Assembly (NCBI GenBank): GCA_903872345.1
Contig: CAIQKM010000025.1
Location: 1 to 60,393, forward strand
Direction: 5' to 3'
DNA from: an uncultured Verrucomicrobia subdivision 3 bacterium
GTDB lineage: Bacteria > Verrucomicrobiota > Verrucomicrobiia > Limisphaerales > UBA11358
DNA length: 60,393 bases
In this document: positions 42,713 to 50,625 of the stretch, in pieces
How the letters are laid out: each line of letters begins with the position of its first letter
How positions within the stretch are numbered: the stretch's first letter is position 1
Position numbers and translations under genes: made by a program
Notes under the pieces: generated by a model
What the model was told of the DNA's origin: nothing
Seen by the model: only the letters and a program-made list of their open reading frames with translations
Database searches by the model: none

Positions 42713-44953
42713 ATGTCCGATACCCAACCCAACCATCTCGACCAGCTAAAATTAGCCGAAGAACGCGATCAAGAGTGGTTGAAAAATGTGTATCGGGGCG
42801 ACCAGGAAAGGGACCTCACCCCGCGCGCGATCATTGCCGGCATGATCTTTGGCGGACTCATGTCGCTTTCCAACCTGTACGTTGGTCTGAAATCCGGCTG
42901 GGGCCTGGGCGTGGACATCGCCGCCGTCATTGTTATTTTTGCCGTCTTCAAAGCCCTGCGCGGAGCCGGGTTGGTGAAAAATGAAATTGGCATGCAGGAA
43001 AACACCATCGTCATGACCGTGTCGGTCGCCGCGAGCTGGATTTCCTCCGCCGGCCTCGTCTCCGCCATTCCCGCCCTGACCATGCTCACCGGTTACCAAT
43101 TCATCTGGTGGCAGCTCACCCTGTTCATCGGCGTCGTCCTGTTGCTTGGCCTTTTCATGGCCATTCCGCTCAAGCGCCAGATGGTCCAGGTGGATTCGCT
43201 CCGCTTCCCCGGCAATGTTCCCACCGGTGAAACCATCAAAGCCATGTATGCACAAGGCACCGAAGGCATGAAGAAGGCCAAGGCCATGGGCATCTCCGGG
43301 CTTCTGGGCATGATCATTGCCGGCCTGCGCGACGGCCCCGGCTGGATCCCCGCCCAGTTCAACCTCGGCTGGCACATCAATCGCATCGGCCTAAACCGTC
43401 TCACCCTCGGCTTTGAACCCAGCCTCATTTTCATCAGCATCGGCGCCCTGTTCGGCATGAAGGTCGGCCTGAGCATGTTGCTGGGACTGGTTCTGAATTA
43501 CGCCGTGCTCGCCCCTCAGCTCATTAACGATAAAATTGTTCATCATGCCGCGCCGCAAATCCGCGCTACCGCTGTCCCGCAATTTCCTTTGACCGTCGCC
43601 GCCGGCCAGACCTTTACCGTCGTTTTGACCGAAGCCACCGCCACCCCGGAACTTGCACCCGATACCGCATTCAAAACGCTTGCCTACACGTGGAGCCAGC
43701 CGGTTACCTATGCGAGCCTTGGCGCGATTCAAAACGATTTGTCTGCGCCCACGCTGCCCGATGGTTCGCCCAATTTGTTCGCCCAATCACTTGCCGTCAG
43801 CTCGGTCTTGAACAAGATGCTGCACACAAATGTACTGGTGCTCACCGCCGCCGGGGCCACAAATTGGGACGCCCGCCTCGCCATTCCCACCAACCAACCG
43901 GAGTCACTGGTGGCCGCCCTGGGCTTCAAACCCGGCGCTTCCGCCCTGCAAAATGTCGGCGGCTTCCGCAACATCAGCGCCTGGTCCCTCTGGCCCGGTG
44001 CCACTGTGCTGGTCGTGGGCGGCTTGCTCGCGCTCGCCTTCCAATGGCGCACCCTCGGCCGTACTTTCGCCAGTGTCTTCTCCGGTTTCAGCGATCGCAA
44101 AAACGCGCCCAAAGGCGTCCTCGATCATCTGGAAATTCCCATGACCTGGTTCATCGTTGGCTTTGTCGGACTGGGTTTGGTGGCCACGCTGCTGCTCGTC
44201 TGGCTCTTTTCCATTCATTGGTGGATGGGTGTCATTGCCGTGCTCATGACCTTCTTTCTGGCTGCCGTGGCCGCGCGCGCGGGGGCGGAAATTGGCATGA
44301 ATCCCATCGGTGCCATGGGCAAAGTTACCCAGCTCACCTACGGCGTTATGGCCCCGGGCAACGTCACCGCCAATATCATGACCGCCGGCCTTACCGCCGG
44401 CGCCGCGTGCAGTTGCAGCGACACCGTCGGCAACCTCAAGGTCGGTCACATGGTCGGTGCCAATCCGCGCAAACAGTTTATCGCCCAAATCTTCGGCGTT
44501 TTCGCCGGCGCGTTGCTCGCCGTGCCCGTTTACTTCGTCCTGGTGCCGGACCCCAACACCCTCGGCGGTGATAAATTTCCAGCCCCCTCCGCGCTCGTCT
44601 GGATGGGCGTGGCCAAGGTGCTCTCGCAAGGTCTCCACACCCTGCCACCCAGCGCGGTGGAAGCGATCTTTATCGCCTTTGCTTTCGGCGCACTCGTCGT
44701 GGTGCTGGACCGCATCTTTCCGAAAATCCGCCCGTACACGCCGTCACCCGCCGCGTTGGGCATCGCCCTCACGATTCCCGGCAGCACGAGCTTTGCCATG
44801 TTTCTTGGCGCATTCATCGTCTGGATTCTCGAGCGGCGCGCGCCCAAGTGGAATACCATGTACACCGTCCCCATTGCGTCCGGCTGCATTGCGGGTGAAA
44901 GCATCATGGGCGTCATCCTCGCCTTGCTCGCGGCTTTTGGCATCTATGGCTGA
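42713..44953 (+). CDS. OPT-family oligopeptide transporter with extramembrane insertion
   Basis: Predicted protein of 746 residues with more than a dozen membrane segments. It opens with a cytosolic tail (DQLKLAEERDQEWLKNVYRG) and shows the OPT core signatures NLYVGLKSGWGLGVDIAAVI, RFPGNVPTGETIKAMYAQG, NPIGAMGKVTQLTYGVM and CSCSDTVGNLKVGHMVGA. A non-membrane stretch of about 145 residues (about 276-422, from HHAAPQIRATAVPQF to GGFRNISAW) separates the halves and looks beta-rich. The family imports peptides or metal-peptide chelates by proton symport. It follows the TRIC gene, close to the M60 peptidase and putA, suggesting uptake of peptides from mucin-type glycoproteins. Confidence 0.88.
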   Translation: MSDTQPNHLDQLKLAEERDQEWLKNVYRGDQERDLTPRAIIAGMIFGGLMSLSNLYVGLKSGWGLGVDIAAVIVIFAVFKALRGAGLVKNEIGMQENTIVMTVSVAASWISSAGLVSAIPALTMLTGYQFIWWQLTLFIGVVLLLGLFMAIPLKRQMVQVDSLRFPGNVPTGETIKAMYAQGTEGMKKAKAMGISGLLGMIIAGLRDGPGWIPAQFNLGWHINRIGLNRLTLGFEPSLIFISIGALFGMKVGLSMLLGLVLNYAVLAPQLINDKIVHHAAPQIRATAVPQFPLTVAAGQTFTVVLTEATATPELAPDTAFKTLAYTWSQPVTYASLGAIQNDLSAPTLPDGSPNLFAQSLAVSSVLNKMLHTNVLVLTAAGATNWDARLAIPTNQPESLVAALGFKPGASALQNVGGFRNISAWSLWPGATVLVVGGLLALAFQWRTLGRTFASVFSGFSDRKNAPKGVLDHLEIPMTWFIVGFVGLGLVATLLLVWLFSIHWWMGVIAVLMTFFLAAVAARAGAEIGMNPIGAMGKVTQLTYGVMAPGNVTANIMTAGLTAGAACSCSDTVGNLKVGHMVGANPRKQFIAQIFGVFAGALLAVPVYFVLVPDPNTLGGDKFPAPSALVWMGVAKVLSQGLHTLPPSAVEAIFIAFAFGALVVVLDRIFPKIRPYTPSPAALGIALTIPGSTSFAMFLGAFIVWILERRAPKWNTMYTVPIASGCIAGESIMGVILALLAAFGIYG

Positions 44954-44985
44954 CCCGTTTTAATCCAGCCTTCCCAATAAACATC

Positions 44986-47949
44986 ATGACCTGTTTCTCC
45001 TCAAAAATGTTCCGGCTCTGTGCGCTGGCAGCCGCCCTCGCGCTGCCCGCTCGGGCGGACACGGTCACGAATGCGTTTCCCGACGTCGCCCTGCCGGAAC
45101 TCTCGCCGCGTCCCGTGGCGGAAGCCGGTGTGGCCACTCCGTTGATATCCCTGAACGGCACCTGGAAATTCAGCACCAATCCGCCTTCCGGCTTTGAACA
45201 GTTCGCCGACCCCGAAACCAAAGCGTGGTCCAACATCGCCGTTCCCGGCGAATGGGTCATGCAAGGCTTCGCCGTCGCCACCAACACCGCCGCCGCCTAC
45301 TGGCGCGAGTTCAACGTGCCCGCCGATTGGTCCGGCCGCAACATTAAGCTCCGCTTCGACTGCGTCCACAGCGACTGCACTGTCTATGTCAACGGTCAGC
45401 GCGTCGGCGCGCATGAAGGCTGTTTCACTGTCTTCGAACTCGATGTCACCGCCGCCATAAAACCCGGACGCAACATCCTCGCCCTGGCTGTAAAAAGCGA
45501 ATCCACCGCCGACACCCTCGACAGCGCCACCCAATACGCCGCCCATCAGCTCGGTGGCATCACCCGCAAGGTTCAGCTCTTCGCCCTGCCCGCCGTCCAT
45601 CTCGCCGAACAGGTCATCACCGCCGACTACGATGCCGCCACCACGAACGGTACGCTTGCAGCAAAATTGCATTTGTCCCCGGCTCCGCATGATCCGCTCA
45701 CCGTCCGCCTCCGCCTGCTGGCGCCCGGTGCAACCAAATCCGTCGCGGTTATGGAACTCACCGCCGCTGGCGAACATCTCGCGCCGAAAATTCAAATCTC
45801 CCCGGCTTTGTCTTGGGACCCCGAACACCCGCGCCTGTACACGCTCCTGACCGAGCTGATCGGCCAGCATGGCGAAGTTTTGGAACAAACCTCCCAGCGT
45901 ATCGGCTTCCGTCGCATTGAAATTCGCGGCAACCAGTTGTTCGTAAACAATGCCCCCGTCAAGCTGCGCGGTTCCTGCCGTCACGAGGTGGACCCCTTGC
46001 GCGGTCGCAGCCTCACCCCGGAAATTTGGCGGAAGGACGCCGAACTTTTTCGCGCCGCCAACGTGAATTACATTCGCACCAGCCATTATCCGCCCGCCGA
46101 GGAGTTCCTCGACCTGTGCGATGAATACGGTTTCTTTGTCGAGTGCGAAGCCCCGTTGTGCTGGGTGGAGCACGGCGCGAATGCCATCTGGCAAGGTTGG
46201 AATTATCAGGACGCCAAATTCTTTCCCTATCTCCTGCGCGCGAACTTTGAAAACCTTGCCGCCAATCGCAATCACCCGTGCGTGACCATCTGGTCGCTCG
46301 CGAATGAATCCCGCTGGAGCCCGCTTTTTGCCGAAGTGAACCGTCGCGTGAAAGCCGCCGACCCCACGCGTCCCACCTCCTTTCACGACCAATGCTGGGG
46401 CGGCTACAACAACGCCAGCAGTCAGGCGGACATCGCCGTTTACCATTACCCCGGCGAAAACGGTCCCGCGAAATGTGACGAGGAAAAGCGCCCCGTTCTC
46501 TTTGGCGAGTATTGCCATGTGGAATGCTACAACCGCCGTGAACTTGTTACCGACCCCGGCGTGCGCGATGACTGGGGCCGCGGCTTCGCCCGCATGAACG
46601 ATTTGATGTACCAGCACGATGGCTGCCTCGGCGGTGCCATCTGGGCGGGCGTGGATGACGTGTTCTGCCTGCCCGATGGCAAATTCGTCGGCTATGGCAT
46701 GTGGGGCGCCATTTGCGACGGCTGGCGGCGCGACAAGCCGGAAACCTGGCACGTGAAAAACGCCTACTCGCCCGTGCGCGTCTCCGTCCGCGAACTCCCC
46801 GTGCCCGCCCCCGGTGAGGCCATCCGCATCCCCGTGATGAACCGCTACAATTTCGCAAACTTCAGCGAGCTGAAAATCACTTGGTCCCTCGCCGGTGCCA
46901 GCGGAAACATAACCGCCAATATTCCCGCCCGGCATGACGGCGAACTGATTCTCGCCTTGAAAAATACCGTAAATACCGGCGATGTTTTGCACCTGTCCTT
47001 CACCGATCCGCGTGGCTTTGTGTGTGACGAGGAAAACCTCACCTTCGGTCATCCCGTCGAACCGACGGTGTCGGCACCTTCCTCTTCCGGAGCCCTCACC
47101 ATCACCGAGTCCCCGGATACCATCCAGGTGAAGGGCAATGCTGCAGAATACGTGATTGATCGCAAGTCAGGACAATTTATCCGCGCCACGATCCGTAATA
47201 AAACTATCCTCACCGGCGGACCGGCCCTGATGATTCTACCCTTGCAAACCGAAGCCTGTGAACCCGTGGATCTCGGCGTCTGGAAACCCCTGAACAACGT
47301 CTGCGAACATTGGCAAGCTGAGTCCGTTCAAGCCCGGCGGGTGGCGGATGGAGCGGTTGAGATTGTGGTCAAAGGTTCGTGTACGGATGCCGACGGAGGT
47401 TACACCCTCCATTTGGATGCCGGCGGTAATATCCAGCTCCACTACGATTTCAAATCCCGTGTATCGGAAAATCCCCGCCAATGGGGCATGGTATTCTTCA
47501 CGCCCAAAAACTTCGACACCCTCGCCTGGAATCGTCTGGCCCAGTGGACGGCTTATCCCGACGGGCACATCGGTCGTCCGACGGGCACAGCACACGCCCG
47601 CGTCGCCGCCGTCAGTCAGCCTTACGCAACGCAAAAGCCAAAGCAGCCGTGGTCGCTGGATGCCACCATCCTGGGCGGCAATGATTTTACCAGCACCAAG
47701 CGCGGCGTACTTCAAGCCGCCCTCGGTTCAAACCATGAGAGCCTTTCGGTTGTCTCCGATGGTCATCAATCCATCCGCACCTTTGTGAGTGGCGCGCAAT
47801 CCGGGTTGCTCGTTGCCGGGTTTCATACTGGCGGCGGCGATGGCTTTTTTGGCACCCACTTTGCCACGGAACGCAGGCCTTTGAAGCTTGGCACGCCCTT
47901 GGCGGACACCATCAACCTTCGGCTCTCCACGAAAGGCCCGCAACTCTGA
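44986..47949 (+). CDS. GH2 beta-galactosidase-type hydrolase
   Basis: Predicted secreted protein of 987 residues (signal within MTCFSSKMFRLCALAAALALPARA). The sugar-binding jelly roll (about 45-210: YWREFNVPADWSGRNIKL), an Ig-like domain, and the GH2 barrel (VKLRGSCRHEVDPLRGRSLTPE, YIRTSHYPPAEEFLDLCDEYG) are followed by a large C-terminal beta domain. Glu441 in WSLANESRW is the acid/base and Glu508 in VLFGEYCH the nucleophile. Members are mostly beta-galactosidases, but GH2 also holds beta-mannosidases and glucuronidases, so the substrate is tentative. The gene is 9 bases before the second GH2 gene. Confidence 0.9.
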   Translation: MTCFSSKMFRLCALAAALALPARADTVTNAFPDVALPELSPRPVAEAGVATPLISLNGTWKFSTNPPSGFEQFADPETKAWSNIAVPGEWVMQGFAVATNTAAAYWREFNVPADWSGRNIKLRFDCVHSDCTVYVNGQRVGAHEGCFTVFELDVTAAIKPGRNILALAVKSESTADTLDSATQYAAHQLGGITRKVQLFALPAVHLAEQVITADYDAATTNGTLAAKLHLSPAPHDPLTVRLRLLAPGATKSVAVMELTAAGEHLAPKIQISPALSWDPEHPRLYTLLTELIGQHGEVLEQTSQRIGFRRIEIRGNQLFVNNAPVKLRGSCRHEVDPLRGRSLTPEIWRKDAELFRAANVNYIRTSHYPPAEEFLDLCDEYGFFVECEAPLCWVEHGANAIWQGWNYQDAKFFPYLLRANFENLAANRNHPCVTIWSLANESRWSPLFAEVNRRVKAADPTRPTSFHDQCWGGYNNASSQADIAVYHYPGENGPAKCDEEKRPVLFGEYCHVECYNRRELVTDPGVRDDWGRGFARMNDLMYQHDGCLGGAIWAGVDDVFCLPDGKFVGYGMWGAICDGWRRDKPETWHVKNAYSPVRVSVRELPVPAPGEAIRIPVMNRYNFANFSELKITWSLAGASGNITANIPARHDGELILALKNTVNTGDVLHLSFTDPRGFVCDEENLTFGHPVEPTVSAPSSSGALTITESPDTIQVKGNAAEYVIDRKSGQFIRATIRNKTILTGGPALMILPLQTEACEPVDLGVWKPLNNVCEHWQAESVQARRVADGAVEIVVKGSCTDADGGYTLHLDAGGNIQLHYDFKSRVSENPRQWGMVFFTPKNFDTLAWNRLAQWTAYPDGHIGRPTGTAHARVAAVSQPYATQKPKQPWSLDATILGGNDFTSTKRGVLQAALGSNHESLSVVSDGHQSIRTFVSGAQSGLLVAGFHTGGGDGFFGTHFATERRPLKLGTPLADTINLRLSTKGPQL

Positions 47950-47958
47950 ACGACTGCC

Positions 47959-50616
47959 ATGATTCGCTTTATCAAACATTTCATATCGGGCATCCTCCTT
48001 GCGGCGGTCCTCGTGCCGTTGGCCCGGGGTGGATCCGCCACGCCTGCCGCCGGTCGCCTCGAATTGTCGCTGAACGACGGCTGGAAATTTAAACGCGTCG
48101 AATCCGTGCCGGCGTATCCTGACACTGCGTCCACCAACCTGAGCCATGGCCTCGTCTCAAACCCGTCGCCTGACGGTTTTTCTCCCTCTCCGCCATTGAT
48201 AAATGGGGGAGAGGGTCGGGGTGAGGTGGGGCTCATAAAGTCGGCGGCGGGGGCGGCGTCAGCAGATTCTTCCGCCATCGCTTTCGATGACTCCGCTTGG
48301 GAGAATGTTCGCCTGCCGCACACCGTCCGCATCGAGCCACCCGAAACCGCCTTCCACTATTTCCAAGGCCTCTGCTGGTATCGCCGCCACATTCTGCCGG
48401 ACGCTGCGTGGCGCGGGAAAAAAGTCTCCCTCTTGTTTGAAGGCGCCATGCAGGTCGCCGAGGTCTGGGTGAATGGTCATCATGTCCTTACCCATCGCGG
48501 CGGTTATCTGCCCTTCACCGTGGACCTCACCGACGCCCTCGCGGAACCCGGCGGCGCTATTATTGCCGTTCGCCTAGACAACACCGACCAGCCGCTGATT
48601 CCGCCCGGCAAAAAACATGACCAGCTCGACTTCTCCTACTTCGGCGGCCTCTACCGCGATGTTCGGCTCATCGTCACCGATCCCTTGCATCTCACCGATC
48701 CCGTCGCCGCCCAGCGCGTCGCCGGCGGCGGCATTTTTATCCGCACCGAATCTGCCTCATCAACCGCCGCCGACCTCATTGCCCAGGCCGATGTCTTGAA
48801 CGAAGGCCCCGCCGCCACCAATGTCACCGTCCATTTCACCGTCCTCACTCCCGGCGGCAAAGTGGTTGCCCAAACCGTCGCGGAATCCCTTGCCTTTGCG
48901 CCCGGCGATGAAACCGCCATCCAGCGTCACCTCACCGTAAAAAATCCTCAGCTCTGGCATCCCGATCATCCCTGGCTCTACACCTTGAAAACCGAAATTC
49001 GCCGCGGAACTAAGATCGCTGATTCGCAATCCACCCGTTTCGGCATTCGCACCCTCGCTTACGATGACCAGCTTGGTTTTGTCCTAAACGGGAACCCGCT
49101 GACCCTGCGCGGCGCAAACCGCCACCAAGATTTCCCCTGGCTTGGCAATGCCGTGCCGGACAACGCCGCCTATCGCGATCTCAAACGCCTGAAGGACGCC
49201 GGCTTCAATTTCCTGCGCCTCGCCCATTATCCGCAATCTCCCGCCGTGATGAATGCCTGTGATGAACTCGGCCTCATGGTTTCTGTCTGCACGCCCGGCT
49301 GGCAATATTTCAACAAGGACGAAACCTTCACCAACCTCGCCGAACAGAACGTTCGCGAAATGGTCCGCTGGCACCGCAATCACCCCAGCGCCATCATGTG
49401 GGAGGTCGGCCTCAATGAAACCTACGGCCACGACCGCTTCTACGCCGCTTGCGCCCGCGTTGCCCATGAGGAATATCCCGGCACCCAGATGTTCACCTCT
49501 GGCGATACCTACGCCAGCAAGGACGGCCGTCACTTTGATGTCCCCTACGCCGTATGGCTCGGCGGCTACGGCAGCAACACCAACGCCCCCGGGTTTGCCG
49601 GTAAACGGCGCACCTTTGTCCGCGAATATGGCGACTACGCCTTCGGCGGCGAACACAGCACCACGCGCGAGCCCCTCGGCGCCGGCGAAAACAAACTGCT
49701 CCTGCAAACCTGGAATTTCCTCTGGGTCCATAATCAGAACCTTGCCACCGACTGGAGCATTGGCGATTGCATCTGGGTGGGCACCGATCACTTCCGCGGT
49801 TGCAGCCGGGAAAATGCCATCAGCCGCTGCGGCGTGCTGGACTACCTGCGGCTCCCCAAATTCTCCTATTACTTTTTCCAAAGCCAGTGCGCCACCAACG
49901 CCCCGGAGATATACATCGCCAATTACTGGACGCCCCGCACATCCCCGGCCAAGGTCGTTGTCTTCGCCAATTGCGACGAAGTGGAATTGCAGGTAAACGG
50001 CAAAACCGTTGCCCGCCAGAAACCCGACGCCGGCCCCGATTCCGAATACGGCGTCTGGCATCCGCAAGCCGACCCCGTGTACATGGCCAGCGGCAAGAAC
50101 GTGAACCAGGATGAAGCCGCCACCGCCCAAAACCTCAAGCAGTTGCAGGGCGAAGATTATCTCGCCATGTTCGACGGCGGCAACTGCCGCCACGTGGCGC
50201 ATCCGCCCTTCACCTTTGCTCCTGTTACCTACGCCGCCGGCGAACTCAAAGCCATTGGCTATATCGGCGGCCAACCCGTCGCCGTCGCCGTCCGCCACAC
50301 CCCCGGCGCGCCCGCCCAATTGCAACTGACCGCCGACCTCCAAAACCGCCCGCTCGCCGCCGATGGCAACGACGCCGTCTTTGTCCGCGCCGCCATTCTG
50401 GATGCCGCCGGCAACCCCGTGCCTGACGCCACCAACACCGTTCAATTTGCCGTGAGCGGCTCCGCCGAATGCATCAGCCCCGCCAACGCTTCCGCCGAAG
50501 CCGGCCTCGCCACGGTGTTGATCCGCTCCCGTGACCTAACGGCCGGGCGGATCTCCATCAAAGCCACCGCCCCCGGCTTAAAACCCGCGCAGCTCAAGTT
50601 GCGTTCAACCTATTGA
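47959..50616 (+). CDS. GH2 family hydrolase carrying an in-frame dispersed repeat
   Basis: Predicted secreted protein of 885 residues (signal MIRFIKHFISGILLAAVLVPLARG). It has a sugar-binding domain (FEGAMQVAEVWVNGHHVL), an Ig-like domain and a GH2 barrel (LRGANRHQDFPWLGN, LRLAHYPQSPAVMNACDELG). Glu487 in EVGLNETYG is the likely acid/base and Glu556 in VREYGDYAF the nucleophile. C-terminal beta domains follow (about 660-885). The N-terminal domain contains a stretch, SPSPPLINGGEGRGEVG at about 75-92, that is a translation of the dispersed hairpin repeat at 48181-48236 rather than normal GH2 sequence; it falls in a surface region between the first strands (NDGWKFKR) and FDDSAWENVRLPH. The repeat is in frame, so the protein may still fold. 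Confidence 0.9.
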   Translation: MIRFIKHFISGILLAAVLVPLARGGSATPAAGRLELSLNDGWKFKRVESVPAYPDTASTNLSHGLVSNPSPDGFSPSPPLINGGEGRGEVGLIKSAAGAASADSSAIAFDDSAWENVRLPHTVRIEPPETAFHYFQGLCWYRRHILPDAAWRGKKVSLLFEGAMQVAEVWVNGHHVLTHRGGYLPFTVDLTDALAEPGGAIIAVRLDNTDQPLIPPGKKHDQLDFSYFGGLYRDVRLIVTDPLHLTDPVAAQRVAGGGIFIRTESASSTAADLIAQADVLNEGPAATNVTVHFTVLTPGGKVVAQTVAESLAFAPGDETAIQRHLTVKNPQLWHPDHPWLYTLKTEIRRGTKIADSQSTRFGIRTLAYDDQLGFVLNGNPLTLRGANRHQDFPWLGNAVPDNAAYRDLKRLKDAGFNFLRLAHYPQSPAVMNACDELGLMVSVCTPGWQYFNKDETFTNLAEQNVREMVRWHRNHPSAIMWEVGLNETYGHDRFYAACARVAHEEYPGTQMFTSGDTYASKDGRHFDVPYAVWLGGYGSNTNAPGFAGKRRTFVREYGDYAFGGEHSTTREPLGAGENKLLLQTWNFLWVHNQNLATDWSIGDCIWVGTDHFRGCSRENAISRCGVLDYLRLPKFSYYFFQSQCATNAPEIYIANYWTPRTSPAKVVVFANCDEVELQVNGKTVARQKPDAGPDSEYGVWHPQADPVYMASGKNVNQDEAATAQNLKQLQGEDYLAMFDGGNCRHVAHPPFTFAPVTYAAGELKAIGYIGGQPVAVAVRHTPGAPAQLQLTADLQNRPLAADGNDAVFVRAAILDAAGNPVPDATNTVQFAVSGSAECISPANASAEAGLATVLIRSRDLTAGRISIKATAPGLKPAQLKLRSTY
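48181..48236. repeat. Dispersed hairpin repeat, copy 2, inside a GH2 gene
   Basis: This segment is 53/56 identical to bases 52-107, with the same hairpin potential. It is read through in frame as SPSPPLINGGEGRGEVG plus a few flanking residues in the N-terminal domain of the GH2 protein. No stop codon or frameshift results. The sequence on both sides (about residues 62-110) also lacks resemblance to the usual GH2 core, so the inserted unit may be somewhat longer than 56 bases. Confidence 0.85.
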
Positions 50617-50625
50617 AATTTCATT

